Shown here: positions 63,157 through 64,000 of the stretch, piece by piece
Position numbering within the stretch: position 1 is the stretch's first letter
Layout of the letters: each line of letters opens with the position of its first letter
Source: Cyclobacteriaceae bacterium
Lineage (GTDB): Bacteria; Bacteroidota; Bacteroidia; Cytophagales; Cyclobacteriaceae
Assembly (NCBI GenBank): GCA_026129485.1
Contig: JAHCHY010000021.1
Location: 1 to 64,000, forward strand
Direction of reading: 5' to 3'
Length of the DNA: 64,000 nucleotides
The notes under the pieces: generated by a model
Databases searched by the model: none
What the model saw: only the letters and a program-made list of their open reading frames with translations
What the model was told of the DNA's origin: nothing
Program-made: the position numbers and the translations under genes

Positions 63157-64000
63157 TTATCTGATTTGCTGGCCTATGGTGAAGTGGAATTGTGATCCGC
63201 TCTTATCCGCAGCTCCCGGCAGGCGATCGAATCCGTAGGCCCAGTTAAGCCCAATTAACCCGAAAGCCGGCATAAAGATACGGGCACCCACCCCGGCCGA
63301 TTTATACAGGTTAAACGGATTAAAATCGCGGTAATTGTCCCAGTTGTTTCCTGCCTCTGTAAACAGGAAGCCATAGATAGTAGCCGATTGTCCCGTGGTT
63401 ACCGGGTAGCGCAGCTCCATACCAAACTTGTTGTACACAATACCACCTTCAATACCATTTAAAGATTGTGAACCGCGCAAGGCATAGAGTGGAGGCGTAA
63501 CCTGGTTATTGGGATAACCTCTCAAGCCAATAATATCCTGGCCCAGCACAAATGAGTTGAAGCCACCGGCCAGTCCATCACCACCCACCAGGAAGCGCTG
63601 AAACGGACCCGGGCCCAGGCCCTTATCATACGTACCAATAAAGCCCAGGTGTGCTTTGGTTTCCAGCACTAAGCTTCTGCCATCGGGCTTTTGACTACCT
63701 GCTAATTTCAGGTAAAACTTGGCATCAAACATCCATTTGTGCAGTTCCGTCCACTTGAAGCGCTGGTTGATATTCTCATAATACGATTTATCGCGCCATT
63801 GCGAATAGGGTGGTGTTAAGTTTACAGCCAATGATATGGTTGAACCAGACGAAGGATACATCGGGTTATCAATGCTGTTCCGCGAAAGCGTGGTATTGAA
63901 CATGACCTCATAGGTGCGGCCTTCAGCAGGCAGAATGGTTGAGGCTCCGCCAAAGTAGTTCCTGTAGTTGTACACGAGGAAAGAAAGCGAATGCGTAAGC
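63157..64000 (-). CDS. bamA: BamA outer-membrane assembly factor, 3' part only
   Basis: The frame is open to the window edge, so the 5' part, including the POTRA domains, is missing. About 280 residues of the C-terminal Omp85 barrel are visible: DNPMYPSSGSTISLAVNLTP, FQRFLVGGDGLAGGFNSFV, GLRGYPNNQV with the lid-loop RGY-type motif, GMELRYPV, FLFTEAGNNWDNYRDFNPF and the end FHFTIGQQIR. BamA folds and inserts beta-barrel proteins. The following two ompH genes support the call. Confidence 0.93.
   Translation of the reverse strand, partial: LTHSLSFLVYNYRNYFGGASTILPAEGRTYEVMFNTTLSRNSIDNPMYPSSGSTISLAVNLTPPYSQWRDKSYYENINQRFKWTELHKWMFDAKFYLKLAGSQKPDGRSLVLETKAHLGFIGTYDKGLGPGPFQRFLVGGDGLAGGFNSFVLGQDIIGLRGYPNNQVTPPLYALRGSQSLNGIEGGIVYNKFGMELRYPVTTGQSATIYGFLFTEAGNNWDNYRDFNPFNLYKSAGVGARIFMPAFGLIGLNWAYGFDRLPGAADKSGSQFHFTIGQQIR

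Noticed and set aside
1-64000. CRISPR array, tRNA, rRNA or intact insertion sequence
   Set aside because: No evenly spaced direct repeats, cloverleaf, rRNA sequence or transposase reading frame was found on reading both strands.

Overview
The window looks like a chromosomal segment of a Bacteroidota (Bacteroidetes) bacterium, most likely order Cytophagales. The evidence is a MurF-alanine racemase fusion gene, DUF4783, DUF2911 and DUF4386 proteins, a carboxypeptidase-regulatory-domain TonB receptor, long FtsX-like permeases with a PadR-linked N-terminal prefix, and repeated TANNTTTG promoter -7 elements instead of E. coli-type promoters. The order is inferred, not proven. No rRNA, tRNA, CRISPR array, intact insertion sequence or prophage is visible.

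Layout. 1-14.9 kb: a heavy-metal RND efflux operon (outer-membrane factor, adaptor, CzcA/CusA-type pump), a YceI lipoprotein, a leftward block (ATP-grasp protein, DinB protein, RecX, YcxB-like protein), then a second RND operon of the multidrug HAE-1 type. 14.9-25.2 kb: housekeeping genes (nadC with a DUF4783 protein; gpmI, lipoprotein, ABC exporter and Fur-family repressor in one run; TerC; a LETM1/TerB-like protein; purK-purE; a TerB protein). 25.3-34.4 kb: feoAB with a Fur-like box and two divergent microproteins, murF-alr, csaA, and a TonB receptor plus lipoprotein pair that share a palindromic operator (TGCAAC-N3-GTTGCA). 34.4-45.6 kb: a HisA-like protein lacking the usual first catalytic Asp, DUF2911, LOG-family protein, a PDZ protease-like protein, a degenerate receiver protein, prfA, and a full-length 5-oxoprolinase fusion.

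45.6-61 kb is the accessory part. It holds four large FtsX/MacB-like permeases and the stub of a fifth, two PadR regulators, DUF4386, DinB and TPR proteins, and a probable DUF6922-AbiEii toxin-antitoxin pair. The first 9.2 kb of it lies between the complete oxoprolinase gene and a 121-bp second copy of that gene's 3' end, so the locus has clearly been rearranged. From 61 kb to the end come an NlpE-like two-repeat lipoprotein and the leftward bamA-ompH-ompH outer-membrane assembly genes, with bamA cut by the window edge.

Themes. Metal handling recurs: two RND pumps, feoAB, a Fur-family repressor, TerC/TerB, and a TonB receptor that may import zinc or another metal. The most novel leads are the shared operator at 31.2 and 33.7 kb, the hairpin leader in front of terC, the divergent microproteins beside feoAB, the HisA paralogue, and the rearranged permease/toxin block between the oxoprolinase copies.
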